Source of the DNA: Haladaptatus salinisoli
Lineage (GTDB): Archaea > Halobacteriota > Halobacteria > Halobacteriales > Haladaptataceae
Reading direction: 5' to 3'
Assembly: GCF_020614375.1 (NCBI RefSeq)
Contig: NZ_CP085327.1
Location: 2,220,823 to 2,284,822 of the forward strand
Length of the DNA stretch: 64,000 nt
Shown here: positions 35,266 to 44,547 of the stretch, piece by piece
Layout of the letters: each line of letters begins with the position of its first letter
Position numbering within the stretch: position 1 is the first letter of the stretch
Position numbers and translations under genes: made by a program
Notes under the pieces: model-generated
Database searches by the model: none
The model's input: only the letters and a program-made list of their open reading frames with translations
Told to the model about the DNA's origin: nothing

Positions 35266-35711
35266 CGTTCGAGCTCCGGTCGGTCGAGGTCGGCGAGGAC
35301 CTCGCCCGCCGTGTCGTCGAGGAGGCTGCGACCCTCGGCGGTGATCTCGCGACCGCGGGCCTCGCTCGACTGCACCAGTCCCTCCGATTCGAGTTGCTGG
35401 AGGATGGTTCGAATGATCTTCTTACTGCCGTCGGCGCGGTGGGTGGGCGCGACGCGGTAGCGGGTCGAGCCCTTCTTTCCGCCGCCGTACTCGGTCGAGA
35501 GGCGCTCGACACCGATCGGCCCGTTCATGGCGACCTTTCGCAGGAGGCTGGCGGCGCGGATGTGCCAGAAGTTCTCCTGCTCCGGGGGTAGTTCGCGCTG
35601 CGCGCCGGTTTTGGTGAACTCGGCCCAGTCCGGTCGGTCGAATCGATCTTCGAGGTCGTCGGCGAGCGCTTCGATGAGCGCTTCCGCCGGAACGTCGTAG
35701 AGCGTCGTCAT
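35256..35711 (-). CDS. rps19e: Ribosomal protein eS19 (S19e)
   Basis: This is a component of the small subunit in archaea and eukaryotes. The 151-residue product starts MTTLYDVPAEALIEALADDLED and contains FWHIRAASLLRKVAMNGPIGVERLSTEYGGGKKG, the diagnostic block, then a winged-helix end. A tttaaa box at 35736-35741 places the start at 35711 with almost no leader. Confidence 0.97.
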   Translation of the reverse strand: MTTLYDVPAEALIEALADDLEDRFDRPDWAEFTKTGAQRELPPEQENFWHIRAASLLRKVAMNGPIGVERLSTEYGGGKKGSTRYRVAPTHRADGSKKIIRTILQQLESEGLVQSSEARGREITAEGRSLLDDTAGEVLADLDRPELERYA

Positions 35712-35931
35712 ACGACTGATTTCCCTGCGGTGGCGTTTAAAGCCATCGTTACGGAGTTCGACGGGGCAGGTCGCCGTCGCTTCCTTTCGCGGTCTCTCGA
35801 CCCGAGTCGCGGACGCGGAGACGCCGCGAAACTTCGTCACCATCCCGCGGCCGAACGCCGCGTCCCGAGCGATCGAGCGACGACGTCGAAAACGGGGAGT
35901 CGGAACCGCGGAAGTGAACGCGCAACCGCGC

Positions 35932-36966
35932 TTAGTCCCCGTTCGCGTTGTCCGCTTCCAGCATCACCGTCGCCGTCCACCCGAACATCACCGGCAGCCA
36001 GTACGTCGCCCCGCGGTGGATGACCGCCGCCGCCCCCGCGGTCGCCGCCGTCACGCCCGTGATCGGAACGAGGAGGAGCACCAGCGCCGCCTCGACGCCG
36101 CCCAGTCCGCCCGGGAGCGGCGCGACCCCGGCGATGCTTCCGATGGGAACGACGAACAGCACCGCCGCGAACGAGACGGGGTGGCCGAGCGCGTAGAGCG
36201 ACAGCCACAGCGACACCGCGGACAGGAACCACCCGAGCGCGGAGAAGAACAACGCCAGCGCGAGTCGCCGACGGTCGTCCGCGATTCGCTCGATGGCGCG
36301 GAAAAATCCCTGAATCCGCCGTCTGACGGCCGGGCGAGTCGTCGGCTTCACCGTCGGTACGATGCGCGCGACGACGTCCACGACGGAGACGATGCTCGCG
36401 GCGATGCTCGACTCCACTCGACTGCGGTTTCGCCACCCGACGACGGCGGCGACGGGCACCGCCATCGCCAGCGCGACGATGGTAACCGCGACCATCTCTA
36501 CCGTGTCGCCGAGCGTGAGTACGGTCGCGTAGTAGGCCACGCCGACCAGCGCGAACGAGATGGACGGGACGAAGTTGATAGCGTCGACGCTGGCGATGGC
36601 GCCGAGGCCCGTCTCGTACTCGGCGTCCGTGGTCCGCGAGATGAGCAAGGCGGCGAACGGTTCGCCGCCCGCTTGCCCGAACGGGGTCACGTTGTTGGCG
36701 AACGTCGCGCCCGAGTAGAGGAGGAACGCTCGAAGCGGTGAAACGTGAACGCCGAGGCTACCGAGGACGGTTCGGAGCGACATCGCCCACGAGAACAGCC
36801 ACGCGAGCGCGACGAAACAGACGAGCGCGACGACGCGACCGTCCGTCACCGCGAGCGCGGACGCCACGCGCTCGATACCGACGAGCGAGAAGACCACGAG
36901 TAAGACCGCGACCGCGGCCACGAAGCCGACGGTTATCGTCCGCAGGTCACCCAAGTCGAGACGCAT
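35932..36966 (-). CDS. Lysylphosphatidylglycerol synthase-like/UPF0104 membrane protein
   Basis: The product is 344 residues with about eight to ten membrane helices. Family motifs are LLYSGATFANNVTPFGQAGGEPFAALLI and PIGSIAGVAPLPGGLGGVEAALVLLL (GGLGxxE), as in the transmembrane flippase half of MprF-like proteins. The catalytic aminoacyl-transfer domain is absent, as in other archaeal members. It probably moves or binds a lipid. ATG at 36966 is chosen; it is divergent from thiL. Confidence 0.9.
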   Translation of the reverse strand: MRLDLGDLRTITVGFVAAVAVLLVVFSLVGIERVASALAVTDGRVVALVCFVALAWLFSWAMSLRTVLGSLGVHVSPLRAFLLYSGATFANNVTPFGQAGGEPFAALLISRTTDAEYETGLGAIASVDAINFVPSISFALVGVAYYATVLTLGDTVEMVAVTIVALAMAVPVAAVVGWRNRSRVESSIAASIVSVVDVVARIVPTVKPTTRPAVRRRIQGFFRAIERIADDRRRLALALFFSALGWFLSAVSLWLSLYALGHPVSFAAVLFVVPIGSIAGVAPLPGGLGGVEAALVLLLVPITGVTAATAGAAAVIHRGATYWLPVMFGWTATVMLEADNANGD

Positions 36967-37045
36967 CAGTTCGCCAATATCGGGCCCACCGCTTGAAGCC
37001 AGCGAAGATCGTTCGGCTTTTTTCCCGGCGTGATAGAAAGCCGGT

Positions 37046-37918
37046 ATGGACGAACGGGCCGCGCTCAGACTGCTAGCGGGCGAACTCGCCGACGCGGGCG
37101 ACGACGCGGCGGTCGTGGACGGACACGTGCTAACGACCGACATGCTACACGCGACGACCGACTTCCCCGCGGGAACGACGCGATACACCGCCGGATGGCG
37201 CGCGGTCGGTGCCTCCTTATCGGACGTCGCGGCGATGGGTGCGGAGGCGGTCGCCGCCGTCGCGGTTTACGCCGCCCCGGAGTTCGTCGCGGACGAACTC
37301 GAAGCGTTCGTCGCGGGCGCGAGCGACGCGTGCGAATCGGTCGACGCGCGGTACGTCGGCGGCGACCTCGACACCACCGCGGAGTTCACGGCGGCGACGA
37401 CGGTGCTCGGACGGACCGACGACCCCGTCCTGCGGTCGGGCGCGCGCCCGGGTGATGCACTGTGCGCGACCGGAACGTTCGGACGGAGCGGCGCCGCCCT
37501 CCGCCTGTTCGAGCACGGCGAAATCGAGCGCGCGAACGCCCTCTTTCGCTTCGAACCGCGGGTCGCCGCGGGGCGGGCGCTCGCTCCGCACGCGACCGCC
37601 ATGATGGACTCCAGCGACGGACTGGCGCGGTCGGTACACCAACTCGCGGAAGCGAGCGACTGCGGGTTCGCGCTCGACGGTGACGCGATTCCGGTCGCGG
37701 AGAGCGTTCGCGAAGTAGCCGAGGACGCGGACGACGAGCGCGAACTGTCCGTCTTCTTCGGCGAAGACTTCGAACTCGTCGTCACCCTACCCGAGGAGCG
37801 AGTGGCAGACGCGCGCGAGGCGTCGCCGACCCCGCTCTCCGTCGTCGGGGAAGTCACCGACTCGGGCGTGACGATGGACGGCGAACCGCTTCCGGACCGC
37901 GGGTACACCCACGGGTGA
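37046..37918 (+). CDS. thiL: Thiamine-monophosphate kinase
   Basis: It makes thiamine diphosphate from thiamine monophosphate. The 290-residue product belongs to the AIRS/PurM-like ATPases: GDDAAVV at the start, TTDMLHATTDFP, GASLSDVAAMGAEAVAAVAVYA, MMDSSDGLARSV and FFGEDFELVVTLP. All residues that bind ATP and metal in this family appear present. It is a little shorter than bacterial ThiL because the N-terminus begins at the GDD motif. Confidence 0.95.
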   Translation: MDERAALRLLAGELADAGDDAAVVDGHVLTTDMLHATTDFPAGTTRYTAGWRAVGASLSDVAAMGAEAVAAVAVYAAPEFVADELEAFVAGASDACESVDARYVGGDLDTTAEFTAATTVLGRTDDPVLRSGARPGDALCATGTFGRSGAALRLFEHGEIERANALFRFEPRVAAGRALAPHATAMMDSSDGLARSVHQLAEASDCGFALDGDAIPVAESVREVAEDADDERELSVFFGEDFELVVTLPEERVADAREASPTPLSVVGEVTDSGVTMDGEPLPDRGYTHG

Positions 37919-37941
37919 CGGGCGGTCCGGTCGAGCACCGG

Positions 37942-39063
37942 TCAGGGAATTATCTCGATGGGCGTGGGGGTGAAACAGAGAAGTCCGAGCACGAACGTGA
38001 ACAGGCCGAGCAGCTTTCGATTTATGTCGAGTTCGCCGTCGTTGATCGGCGTCGCCGGTCCGACGTAGGCGAAGAACATCGAGAGGAAGCCCCAGATGAC
38101 CCACAGCACCGTCGCGTTGCTCACGTCGAGGACGTAGAAGACGTAGGCCGCGAGTCCGAACAGCACGGCGGGGACGAGCGCCGCGACGCTCTCCTGTCGT
38201 TCGCCGATGATCGCCCGGACGATGTGTCCCCCGTCGAGTTGACCGACCGGGATGAGGTTCAGGAACGTGACGAACATTCCGACCCAACCGCCGATGACGA
38301 CGGGATTGACGGACTTGGCCGGGTTGTCGTACTTGAGCGGTTCGCCCATCGCCGACGCGATGGCCTTCAACAGGGGCGGATAGCCGAACTCCACTTGGAT
38401 GGTGTTCGCGCTGTTGAGGGTCGCCTGCGTGACCGTCACCGGTTCCATCGTCAGTCCGATGGCCGTGACGACGACGGTCGCCACGAGACCCGCGAGCGGT
38501 CCGGAGACGCCGATGTCGAAGAGCGCCTTCCGGTCGGGCATCTGGCCTTTCATCCGGATGACGGCCCCCATCGTCCCGATGAGGGTCGGCATCGGGATGA
38601 AGTACGGAAGCGTCGCGTCCACCCCGTGGTAGCGACTCATCACGTAGTGACCGAGTTCGTGGGTTCCGAGGACGCCGAGAACCGCCAGCGTGAACGGCCA
38701 CGCCGTTAGCATCGCCTCGACCGGGTTCGTCACGGGGTTGACGTGGTACCACGACGCGCCGGCCCACAGCGTCGAGAGCACCGTCGCGAGGAACAGAACG
38801 ACGTTCTTCCACGGGATACCGTCCGGGCCGAGCGTGACGGGTTCGGCGACGAGCGCGTACTCGCCCATCTGGGTCGAGAGCGCGACTTCGTAGCCCTGTT
38901 TGCGGAAGAGCGGCCACACCGTCTTCATCAGTTGGTCTTGTGGCACCAGCGGTTCGCCGTAGTACACCAACTGCTCGCCGTCGGTTCGAACGTCGTACAC
39001 CCGAAACACCGAGCGTAACCGTTCGAGCGAAGGGCCTGCCTCGGGCGGCTCGGTCGAATCCAT
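37942..39063 (-). CDS. Site-2 protease family metallopeptidase (M50)
   Basis: The product is 373 residues. A soluble domain of about 85 residues (VYDVRTDGEQLVYYGEPLVP...) precedes about seven membrane helices. The zinc motif THELGHYVMSRYHGVDATLPYFIPMP and the second motif NLIPVGQLDGGH (Asp ligand) are intact, so it should be active. A signalling substrate inside the membrane is likely but unknown. It is convergent with thiL. Confidence 0.95.
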   Translation of the reverse strand: MDSTEPPEAGPSLERLRSVFRVYDVRTDGEQLVYYGEPLVPQDQLMKTVWPLFRKQGYEVALSTQMGEYALVAEPVTLGPDGIPWKNVVLFLATVLSTLWAGASWYHVNPVTNPVEAMLTAWPFTLAVLGVLGTHELGHYVMSRYHGVDATLPYFIPMPTLIGTMGAVIRMKGQMPDRKALFDIGVSGPLAGLVATVVVTAIGLTMEPVTVTQATLNSANTIQVEFGYPPLLKAIASAMGEPLKYDNPAKSVNPVVIGGWVGMFVTFLNLIPVGQLDGGHIVRAIIGERQESVAALVPAVLFGLAAYVFYVLDVSNATVLWVIWGFLSMFFAYVGPATPINDGELDINRKLLGLFTFVLGLLCFTPTPIEIIP

Positions 39064-39114
39064 CCACTCGTAATACGCAACGAATCGGTATAAACCCTTA
39101 GACGCCGCCGCGTC

Positions 39115-40065
39115 TCAGACAAGCGCGCCCGACTGGAGGAGGGCGATGAGGAGGGTCAGCGCCGGCACGCTGGCGAGCGTGCTGACGAATATCGCCGTGC
39201 TCACGTACTCGGGTGCTCTGAGCCCCGGCCCTCCCTCGTCGTACTCGATACAGAGGATGAGCGGGGTTATCGCCGCCGGCATCGCGCACTCGAGGACGAA
39301 CACCCGTGCGACGGTCGCGTCCTCGAATCCGAGCAGGAAGACGACGCCGACTGCGACGAGCGGCGCGACGACGAGTTTCATCCCGTTCGAGACGCCGACG
39401 CGGGCGATGGCGGCACCGGAATCGGTGTTTGCCAGCTGGATTCCGAGCATGAGCAACATCACCGGAATCGCGGCGTCGCCCGTCAGTTTCAGCGTCTCCA
39501 TCGCAGCCGAATCGACGGGCGGAACGACACCGAGCGCGCGGGCCGCCCCCGCGGCGAAGACGGCGTACACGAGCGGGAGTTTGAACACTTCCCTGACGGC
39601 CGCGAAATTCGACGTTCCGTTGCCCCGCGAGGCGACGTAAACCCCGACGGTGTACGTGAGTACGGACTGGGCCGCGATGTAGAGGATGGCGGTGCTCCGA
39701 CCTACCTCGCCGAAGGCGAACTGCGAGAGCGGAATCCCGTAGTTTCCCGCGTTCGGGAACGAACTCGACAGCACGAGCGCGCCGAGGACCGGCTCCGACT
39801 CGCCGAGCGCGCGCCCGACGAACTCCGCCAGCGCGGCCATCGCCAGCGTGAACGCCGCGACGCCGACCGCGAGCGTCAGCGCCGTTTTCCCGCCGAGCGA
39901 CGTGGTCGTGAGGCTGTGGAAGACGAGCGCGGGGGTCAAGATGTAGATGGTGACGGTGCCCAGCGCTTCCACCTCGACGTCGCGGATCGCGCCGAGGAGA
40001 AAGCCGACGGCGGCCACCGAGAGGACGGGCAGGATGGCGTTCGTCAAAGCGGAGAGTAACGACAC
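39115..40065 (-). CDS. AEC (auxin efflux carrier) family transporter
   Basis: The product is 316 residues with ten predicted helices and the family's repeated internal symmetry: ILPVLSVAAVGFLLG at the start, SSSFPNAGNYGIPLSQFAFGE (conserved N-x-G-x-G-x-P loop) and ECAMPAAITPLILCIEYD in the second half. AEC members move organic acids or amino acids. No neighbour defines the substrate. Confidence 0.92.
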   Translation of the reverse strand: MSLLSALTNAILPVLSVAAVGFLLGAIRDVEVEALGTVTIYILTPALVFHSLTTTSLGGKTALTLAVGVAAFTLAMAALAEFVGRALGESEPVLGALVLSSSFPNAGNYGIPLSQFAFGEVGRSTAILYIAAQSVLTYTVGVYVASRGNGTSNFAAVREVFKLPLVYAVFAAGAARALGVVPPVDSAAMETLKLTGDAAIPVMLLMLGIQLANTDSGAAIARVGVSNGMKLVVAPLVAVGVVFLLGFEDATVARVFVLECAMPAAITPLILCIEYDEGGPGLRAPEYVSTAIFVSTLASVPALTLLIALLQSGALV

Positions 40066-40112
40066 TGGTCGAACGAAAACGGCGGGAGGTTACAAAGGCG
40101 TCGAAGGCGGAA

Positions 40113-40190
40113 GGGGGGCTGCTGCGGCGGGGCGTTCGGGGAACCGAGCGTGACGTTGGGCGTTGGTGTGACGGGGCGGAGGTGTGGGGG
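40113..40190 (+). other. G-run-rich spacer (possible quadruplex former)
   Basis: The 216-nt spacer between the transporter and the DUF7123-type gene has a strong G excess on the plus strand, with runs of 4-6 G (near 40113, 40130, 40138, 40172, 40186). Apparent open frames there are low-complexity and read as noise. G-quadruplex formation is possible but unproven. Confidence 0.4.
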
Positions 40191-40281
40191 TCGCGTTCGC
40201 GAGGACGGTTACAGGGCGGGCGTGGTCGAAAGGCGTGCGGGGGAGGCGCGGGAACCGCGAGCGGGGACGCGGGGCCGGAGC

Positions 40282-40533
40282 TTACGCGGGAGCCACGCGC
40301 CACGTGGTCGCGCTCGTGTACGACCACTTCTCGACTTCGAGTTCGGCGCAGTCGGTCAGCTTCACCATCAGCGCGCCGATCTCCTTCGCGGAGAGTCCGA
40401 CTTCGTCGGCGATGAACTTGCTCTTGAAGTAGAGCTCTCCGTCGCTCGCCTTCTCGCAGAGGTACTGCTTGAGGCGGTCTTCTTTGGATTCCGGTTCAGG
40501 GCTTTCGGCGGCGAGTTGGGTGGTTGCGCTCAT
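40282..40533 (-). CDS. DUF7123-type small HTH protein
   Basis: The product is 83 residues. A flexible N-terminus (AESPEPESKEDRLK) precedes a winged-helix-like core: QYLCEKASDGELYFKSKFIADEVGLSAKEIGALMVKL, ending in a beta wing (EVEKWSYTSATTWRVAP). I associate this with DUF7123, widespread in haloarchaea. It probably binds nucleic acid. A ttataa box at 40570-40577 on the minus strand is the promoter. Confidence 0.75.
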   Translation of the reverse strand: MSATTQLAAESPEPESKEDRLKQYLCEKASDGELYFKSKFIADEVGLSAKEIGALMVKLTDCAELEVEKWSYTSATTWRVAPA

Positions 40534-40777
40534 ATGCTGACTCCGGTTTCCCCATGGAGCGGGGGGATGTTATAAAGGGCAGAAGCTTAGGATAGTTTCG
40601 GGAATCTTTAGCCTCGTCCGCCGGAAATCGACGTGAACGCGGGTGAAAGTCTCGTTTCACGAATCGATCAGAACCGGCTAAAAAGTTCAAAAAAGAATCT
40701 CGCCTTTTATTTCCCCGTTCGAAAGGTACTGTCCCAAGTGCGGGAACATGAAACCGAATCGCACCGATACGCTCGAC

Positions 40778-41548
40778 CTATCGTTCGTGCACCCAGAACT
40801 GTTCGTCCGTCGTCGCCTCTTTTTTGAATATCGGCACCTCGGCTTTGAGCCGGTTGATACCGTCTTCGACGGTTCGAAACGCCTCTTCGCGGTGTCCCGC
40901 GAGCACGACGACGAACACGATGTCCTCGCCGTACTCGATGCGGCCCGTCCGGTGGTGCATGAGCACGTCGAAGACGCCCTCGCGCGCTTCGAGTTCCTCG
41001 CGGATGGCGTCCATTCGCGCCTCCGCGACGCCCTCGTACTTCTCGAACTCGAGGAACTCGGTCGGCGAGTCGTCCGCGCTGTCTTTCGCCCGGACGCGCC
41101 CCGTGAACGTGGCTATCGCGCCCGAACGCTCCGCGCTCGCCGAGCGTTTAGCGCGCGCGACGAGCGATTCGAGCGTCTCGTACTCGCCCACGTCGTCGAG
41201 CGCGTCCACGACGGACTCGATATCGAGCGCGTCCGCGTCCGGCGCGCTGACGAGGGGTTCCCCGGCGGGGTCGGCGTCGCCGAGAACGACTCGCGGAACG
41301 TTCGCGTCCGGGAACCCCGACACCACGGCGAACTCGTGGTCCGGCGCGAGTTCGTCGAGCGCGTCGGTCAACGAGCGGTTCGCACCGCGCGCGCGCCACC
41401 CGCCGTCGCCGAGTTCGAACGCGGTCGAATCGGTCGCCTCCGGCGACCCCTTCGTGACGGTGCCGACCGCACCGCGTTCCGCGAGCCGCTCGGCGAGTCG
41501 GTCGGCGACGGCGGCCGACTCGCTCCCGACGACGCTCAGTACCTTCAT
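40778..41548 (-). CDS. moaE: Molybdopterin synthase MoaE fused to MobB-like N-domain
   Basis: MoaE adds sulphur from MoaD to precursor Z, giving molybdopterin. In the 256-residue product, residues 1-115 look like a MobB-type P-loop domain that has lost its Walker A (VVGSESAAVADRLAERL replaces GxxxxGK). The C-terminal 140 residues are MoaE: SGAIATFTGRVRAKD, HHRTGRIEYGEDIVFVVVLAGHREEAF and the catalytic lysine region LKAEVPIFKKE. This fusion is typical of haloarchaea. It is divergent from pyrH. Confidence 0.92.
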   Translation of the reverse strand: MKVLSVVGSESAAVADRLAERLAERGAVGTVTKGSPEATDSTAFELGDGGWRARGANRSLTDALDELAPDHEFAVVSGFPDANVPRVVLGDADPAGEPLVSAPDADALDIESVVDALDDVGEYETLESLVARAKRSASAERSGAIATFTGRVRAKDSADDSPTEFLEFEKYEGVAEARMDAIREELEAREGVFDVLMHHRTGRIEYGEDIVFVVVLAGHREEAFRTVEDGINRLKAEVPIFKKEATTDEQFWVHER

Positions 41549-41635
41549 GTGCGTATCGCGGGCGGCGAGGCGCTTTTACCCTTCGGTCGGAAGTTGAGAA
41601 CGCTTAAGGCCGCGTCCGGGTAAGACGGCGATAGC

Positions 41636-42355
41636 ATGAAGGTGGTCGTTTCTATCGGCGGGAGCGTGCTCGCGCCGGACCTGAAATCCCAGCGCGTCCG
41701 CGGACACGCCGAAGTCATCGAGTCGCTCGCGACGGAGGGGTGTACCGTCGGCGCTGTCGTCGGCGGCGGCGGCGTCGCCCGAGAGTACATCGGAACAGCC
41801 CGTAATCTCGGCGCGAACGAGATAGAACTGGACGACATCGGTATCGACGTGACCCGACTGAACGCTCGACTCCTCATCGCGGCGTTGGGCGAGCGGGCCG
41901 CGCCCAGTCCGGCGGAGACCTACGAGAAAGCCGGTACCGCGATGCACCGCGGCGACATCGCGGTCATGGGCGGCGTGATGCCGGGGCAGACGACCGACGC
42001 CGTGAGCGCGGCGCTGGCCGAGTACACGAACGCCGACCTCCTCGTCTACGCGACGAGCGTGGACGGCGTGTTCAGCGACGACCCGAACGAGATAGACGAC
42101 GCGACGAAGTACGACGAACTCTCGGCGAGCGACCTCGTGGACGTCATCGCCGACCTCGAGATGACCGCGGGGAGTTCCTCGCCGGTCGACCTGCTGGCCG
42201 CGAAACTCATCGAGCGGTCGGGCGTCCGCACCATCGTCCTCGACGGCACCGAACCGGAACGAATCGCCGACGCCGTCCTCTCCGGCGACCACAGCGGAAC
42301 CGACATCATTCCGGAGGGCGCGGACGACGAGATGTCCTACTGGGTACAAGGATGA
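41636..42355 (+). CDS. pyrH: UMP kinase
   Basis: It phosphorylates UMP to UDP. The 239-residue product has an amino acid kinase fold: VVVSIGGSVLAP (N-terminal GGS), VVGGGGVAREYI, GDIAVMGGVMPGQTTDAVSAALAEY and VYATSVDGVFSDDPN. It matches archaeal UMP kinases. Its stop overlaps the lysS start (ATGA), so the two are cotranslated. Confidence 0.95.
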   Translation: MKVVVSIGGSVLAPDLKSQRVRGHAEVIESLATEGCTVGAVVGGGGVAREYIGTARNLGANEIELDDIGIDVTRLNARLLIAALGERAAPSPAETYEKAGTAMHRGDIAVMGGVMPGQTTDAVSAALAEYTNADLLVYATSVDGVFSDDPNEIDDATKYDELSASDLVDVIADLEMTAGSSSPVDLLAAKLIERSGVRTIVLDGTEPERIADAVLSGDHSGTDIIPEGADDEMSYWVQG

Positions 42356-44004
42356 GCGCGGACTCGGCACCGGCGGACGACCGCGACGGGGGCGGGGACG
42401 ACCACCACGTCTTCTGGGCCGACGAGGTGGCCGACCGAATCGAGGCGCACGACCCCGACGACCCCATCATCATCAAGGGCGGCATCTCCCCGTCGGGGGT
42501 GCCGCACCTCGGCAACGTCAACGAGATCATGCGCGGCTACTTCGTCGCGGAAGCCCTGCGCGACCGGGGCCACGAGGTGCGGCAGGTGTTCACCGCGGAC
42601 GACCGCGACCCGCTCCGAAAACTTCCCCGGAAACTCGCCGACCTGGAGGGGAACATCGTCGAACTCGGCGACGTTAACGCCGGAGCGCTCGGGCGCAACC
42701 TCGGTAAACCGTACACCGACATTCCCGATCCGTTCGGCTGCTGCGACTCCTACGGCGACCACTTCTCGAATCTCATCCAGCAGAGCGCGGACCTGCTCGG
42801 CGTCCCCATCGACGTGGTCTCGAACACGGAGCTGTACGAGTCCGGCGAGTTGGAGGAGGTGACTCGCCACCTCCTCGAACGCGCCGAGGAAGCCCGCGAG
42901 GTGCTCGCGGAGTATCAGGACAAGGTGGACGACGACTACGTTCCGTTCAACCCCATCTGCGAGGAGTGCGGGAAGATAACGGAGACCGTGACGGACTTCG
43001 ACGTCGAGGAGGGCACCGTCGAGTACGTCTGCACCGACCTCGAGGCGGGCGACAATACCATCGAGGGCTGCGGCCACGAGGGGACCGCGACGCTCCGCGA
43101 GGGTAAACTTCCGTGGCGCTTCGAGTGGCCGGCCCAGTGGAAGACGCTCGGCGTGGACTTCGAACCCTTCGGCAAGGACCACGCCGAGGGCTCGTGGCCG
43201 AGCGGCGAGGACATCGCCCGCAACGTCATGGGCTTCGAACCGCCCGTGCCGATGACCTACGAGTGGTTCACGCTCGACGGGAAGCCCTTCTCCTCGTCGG
43301 AGGGGAACGTCGTCCTCGTCAAGGAGGTGCTCGAACTGCTCGAACCCGAGGTGCTGCGGTACTTCTTCACCAAAGACCCGAGCAAGGCGCGCGATTTCAG
43401 CATCGAGCGTCTCGATCTGCTGGTGGACGAGTTCGACCGCTTCGAGCGCGTCTACTTCGGCGAGGAGGACGCGGACGAGCGGGAACGCGCCCTCGCGGAG
43501 CGCGCCTATCCGATGGTCGCGAGCGAGATCCGCCCCGACCGCATCCGCATCCCCTACACCTTCGCCGCCGTGCTGGGGATGACCGACGACCCCGACCTCC
43601 GCGAGGATATCGCGCGACGGGAGGGTCACATCCCCGACGACGCGCCCGACTGGGCCGTCGAGGGTGCGCTCGCGCGCGTCGAGCGCGCGCGAGCGTGGGC
43701 GCGCCGAACGAACAACGAGTACGACTACGACCTGAAGCGAACCGAACTGCCCGACGTGGCGCTCGACTCCGAGACGGAGGTCGCGCTGGACGAACTCGCC
43801 GACTTCGTCGAAGCGGGTCACGACGGCGAGGCGATTCAGGGCGAGATTTACGAGACGGCCAAGCGCCACGACATCGACATCGGCGAGTTCTTCGGCACGG
43901 GCTATCGGCTCTTTTTCGACGAGAAACAGGGGCCGAAACTCGGTCCGTTCCTCTCGAACTTGGACCGCGAGTTCGTGCTCCGCCGACTGCGTCGAGAGGG
44001 ATAG
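42352..44004 (+). CDS. lysS: Class I lysyl-tRNA synthetase
   Basis: It charges tRNA-Lys. Most archaea use this class I enzyme instead of the class II form. In the 550-residue product, the HIGH motif reads PHLGN (51-55) and the KMSKS region reads SSSEGN. A zinc-binding insertion has CEECGK and CGH knuckles, and the C-terminal helical anticodon domain is intact. It starts inside the pyrH stop codon. Confidence 0.96.
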   Translation: MSADSAPADDRDGGGDDHHVFWADEVADRIEAHDPDDPIIIKGGISPSGVPHLGNVNEIMRGYFVAEALRDRGHEVRQVFTADDRDPLRKLPRKLADLEGNIVELGDVNAGALGRNLGKPYTDIPDPFGCCDSYGDHFSNLIQQSADLLGVPIDVVSNTELYESGELEEVTRHLLERAEEAREVLAEYQDKVDDDYVPFNPICEECGKITETVTDFDVEEGTVEYVCTDLEAGDNTIEGCGHEGTATLREGKLPWRFEWPAQWKTLGVDFEPFGKDHAEGSWPSGEDIARNVMGFEPPVPMTYEWFTLDGKPFSSSEGNVVLVKEVLELLEPEVLRYFFTKDPSKARDFSIERLDLLVDEFDRFERVYFGEEDADERERALAERAYPMVASEIRPDRIRIPYTFAAVLGMTDDPDLREDIARREGHIPDDAPDWAVEGALARVERARAWARRTNNEYDYDLKRTELPDVALDSETEVALDELADFVEAGHDGEAIQGEIYETAKRHDIDIGEFFGTGYRLFFDEKQGPKLGPFLSNLDREFVLRRLRREG

Positions 44005-44088
44005 CCCGCCGTCAGCGGCGTCAGCGCGGTAACTGCCAGCAGAGTTAAGACCGATGGCAGACAATATACACTTACCTCCGACTAACAA

Positions 44089-44163
44089 GTGCATAACAAA
44101 GAACGTGCCGATACTACGAGGAGGTGTGAGGTCTGTCTGACGACCAATCACGTCAGCGACTGA
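44089..44163 (+). CDS. Possible leaderless 24-codon ORF with a CxxC motif
   Basis: A GTG at 44089 lies 19-26 nt after an AT-rich box (aatataca, 44063-44070), the distance expected for a leaderless transcript. It opens a frame of 24 residues including RRCEVCLTTNH, ending 14 nt before the ATG of the gene at 44178. It could be a zinc-binding microprotein or a regulatory upstream ORF. Support is positional only. Confidence 0.3.
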   Translation: MHNKERADTTRRCEVCLTTNHVSD

Positions 44164-44177
44164 ACGGTGATATTACC

Positions 44178-44486
44178 ATGGCCCTGATAGAACTCAATCT
44201 CGAGAAACCGGCGTTGAAACGGACCGAACTCGTCAAGGAAGACGAAGCAACAACCCAAAAGGCGGAATCGCAGACCGCGGACATCGAGACGGAGGCCGAA
44301 TCCGAGGAGACGGAGGAGACCGAATCGACGAAGGGAGGAAGTCGAACTCGGACGTTCGCCCGCCGCGCCGCGGTGCTCGGCGGCACCGCCGCCGGAATCG
44401 CCGCCGCTCGAAAGTTCCGCCAGCGCCGCCAGAGTAAGCAGGCGGAACAGCAGGAACTCGAAGAAGACTGGCAGGCGGCGGAGTAG
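44178..44486 (+). CDS. Small acidic protein with one hydrophobic segment
   Basis: The product is 102 residues. Residues 20-55 are very rich in Glu and Thr (EAESEETEETESTKGG), then a basic stretch and one Ala/Gly helix (RRAAVLGGTAAGIAAARKFRQ) that may enter the membrane, then a polar tail (EELEEDWQAAE-like). No family recognised. A GAGGAGG element lies in the leader, but 5' of the small ORF stop rather than next to this ATG. An in-frame second ATG is absent. Confidence 0.6.
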   Translation: MALIELNLEKPALKRTELVKEDEATTQKAESQTADIETEAESEETEETESTKGGSRTRTFARRAAVLGGTAAGIAAARKFRQRRQSKQAEQQELEEDWQAAE

Positions 44487-44547
44487 CGCTCCAACTTTTT
44501 CCGTTCTTCCCAAACGCCTTTGAGCGACGGGGACTTTCTTTCGCTCG

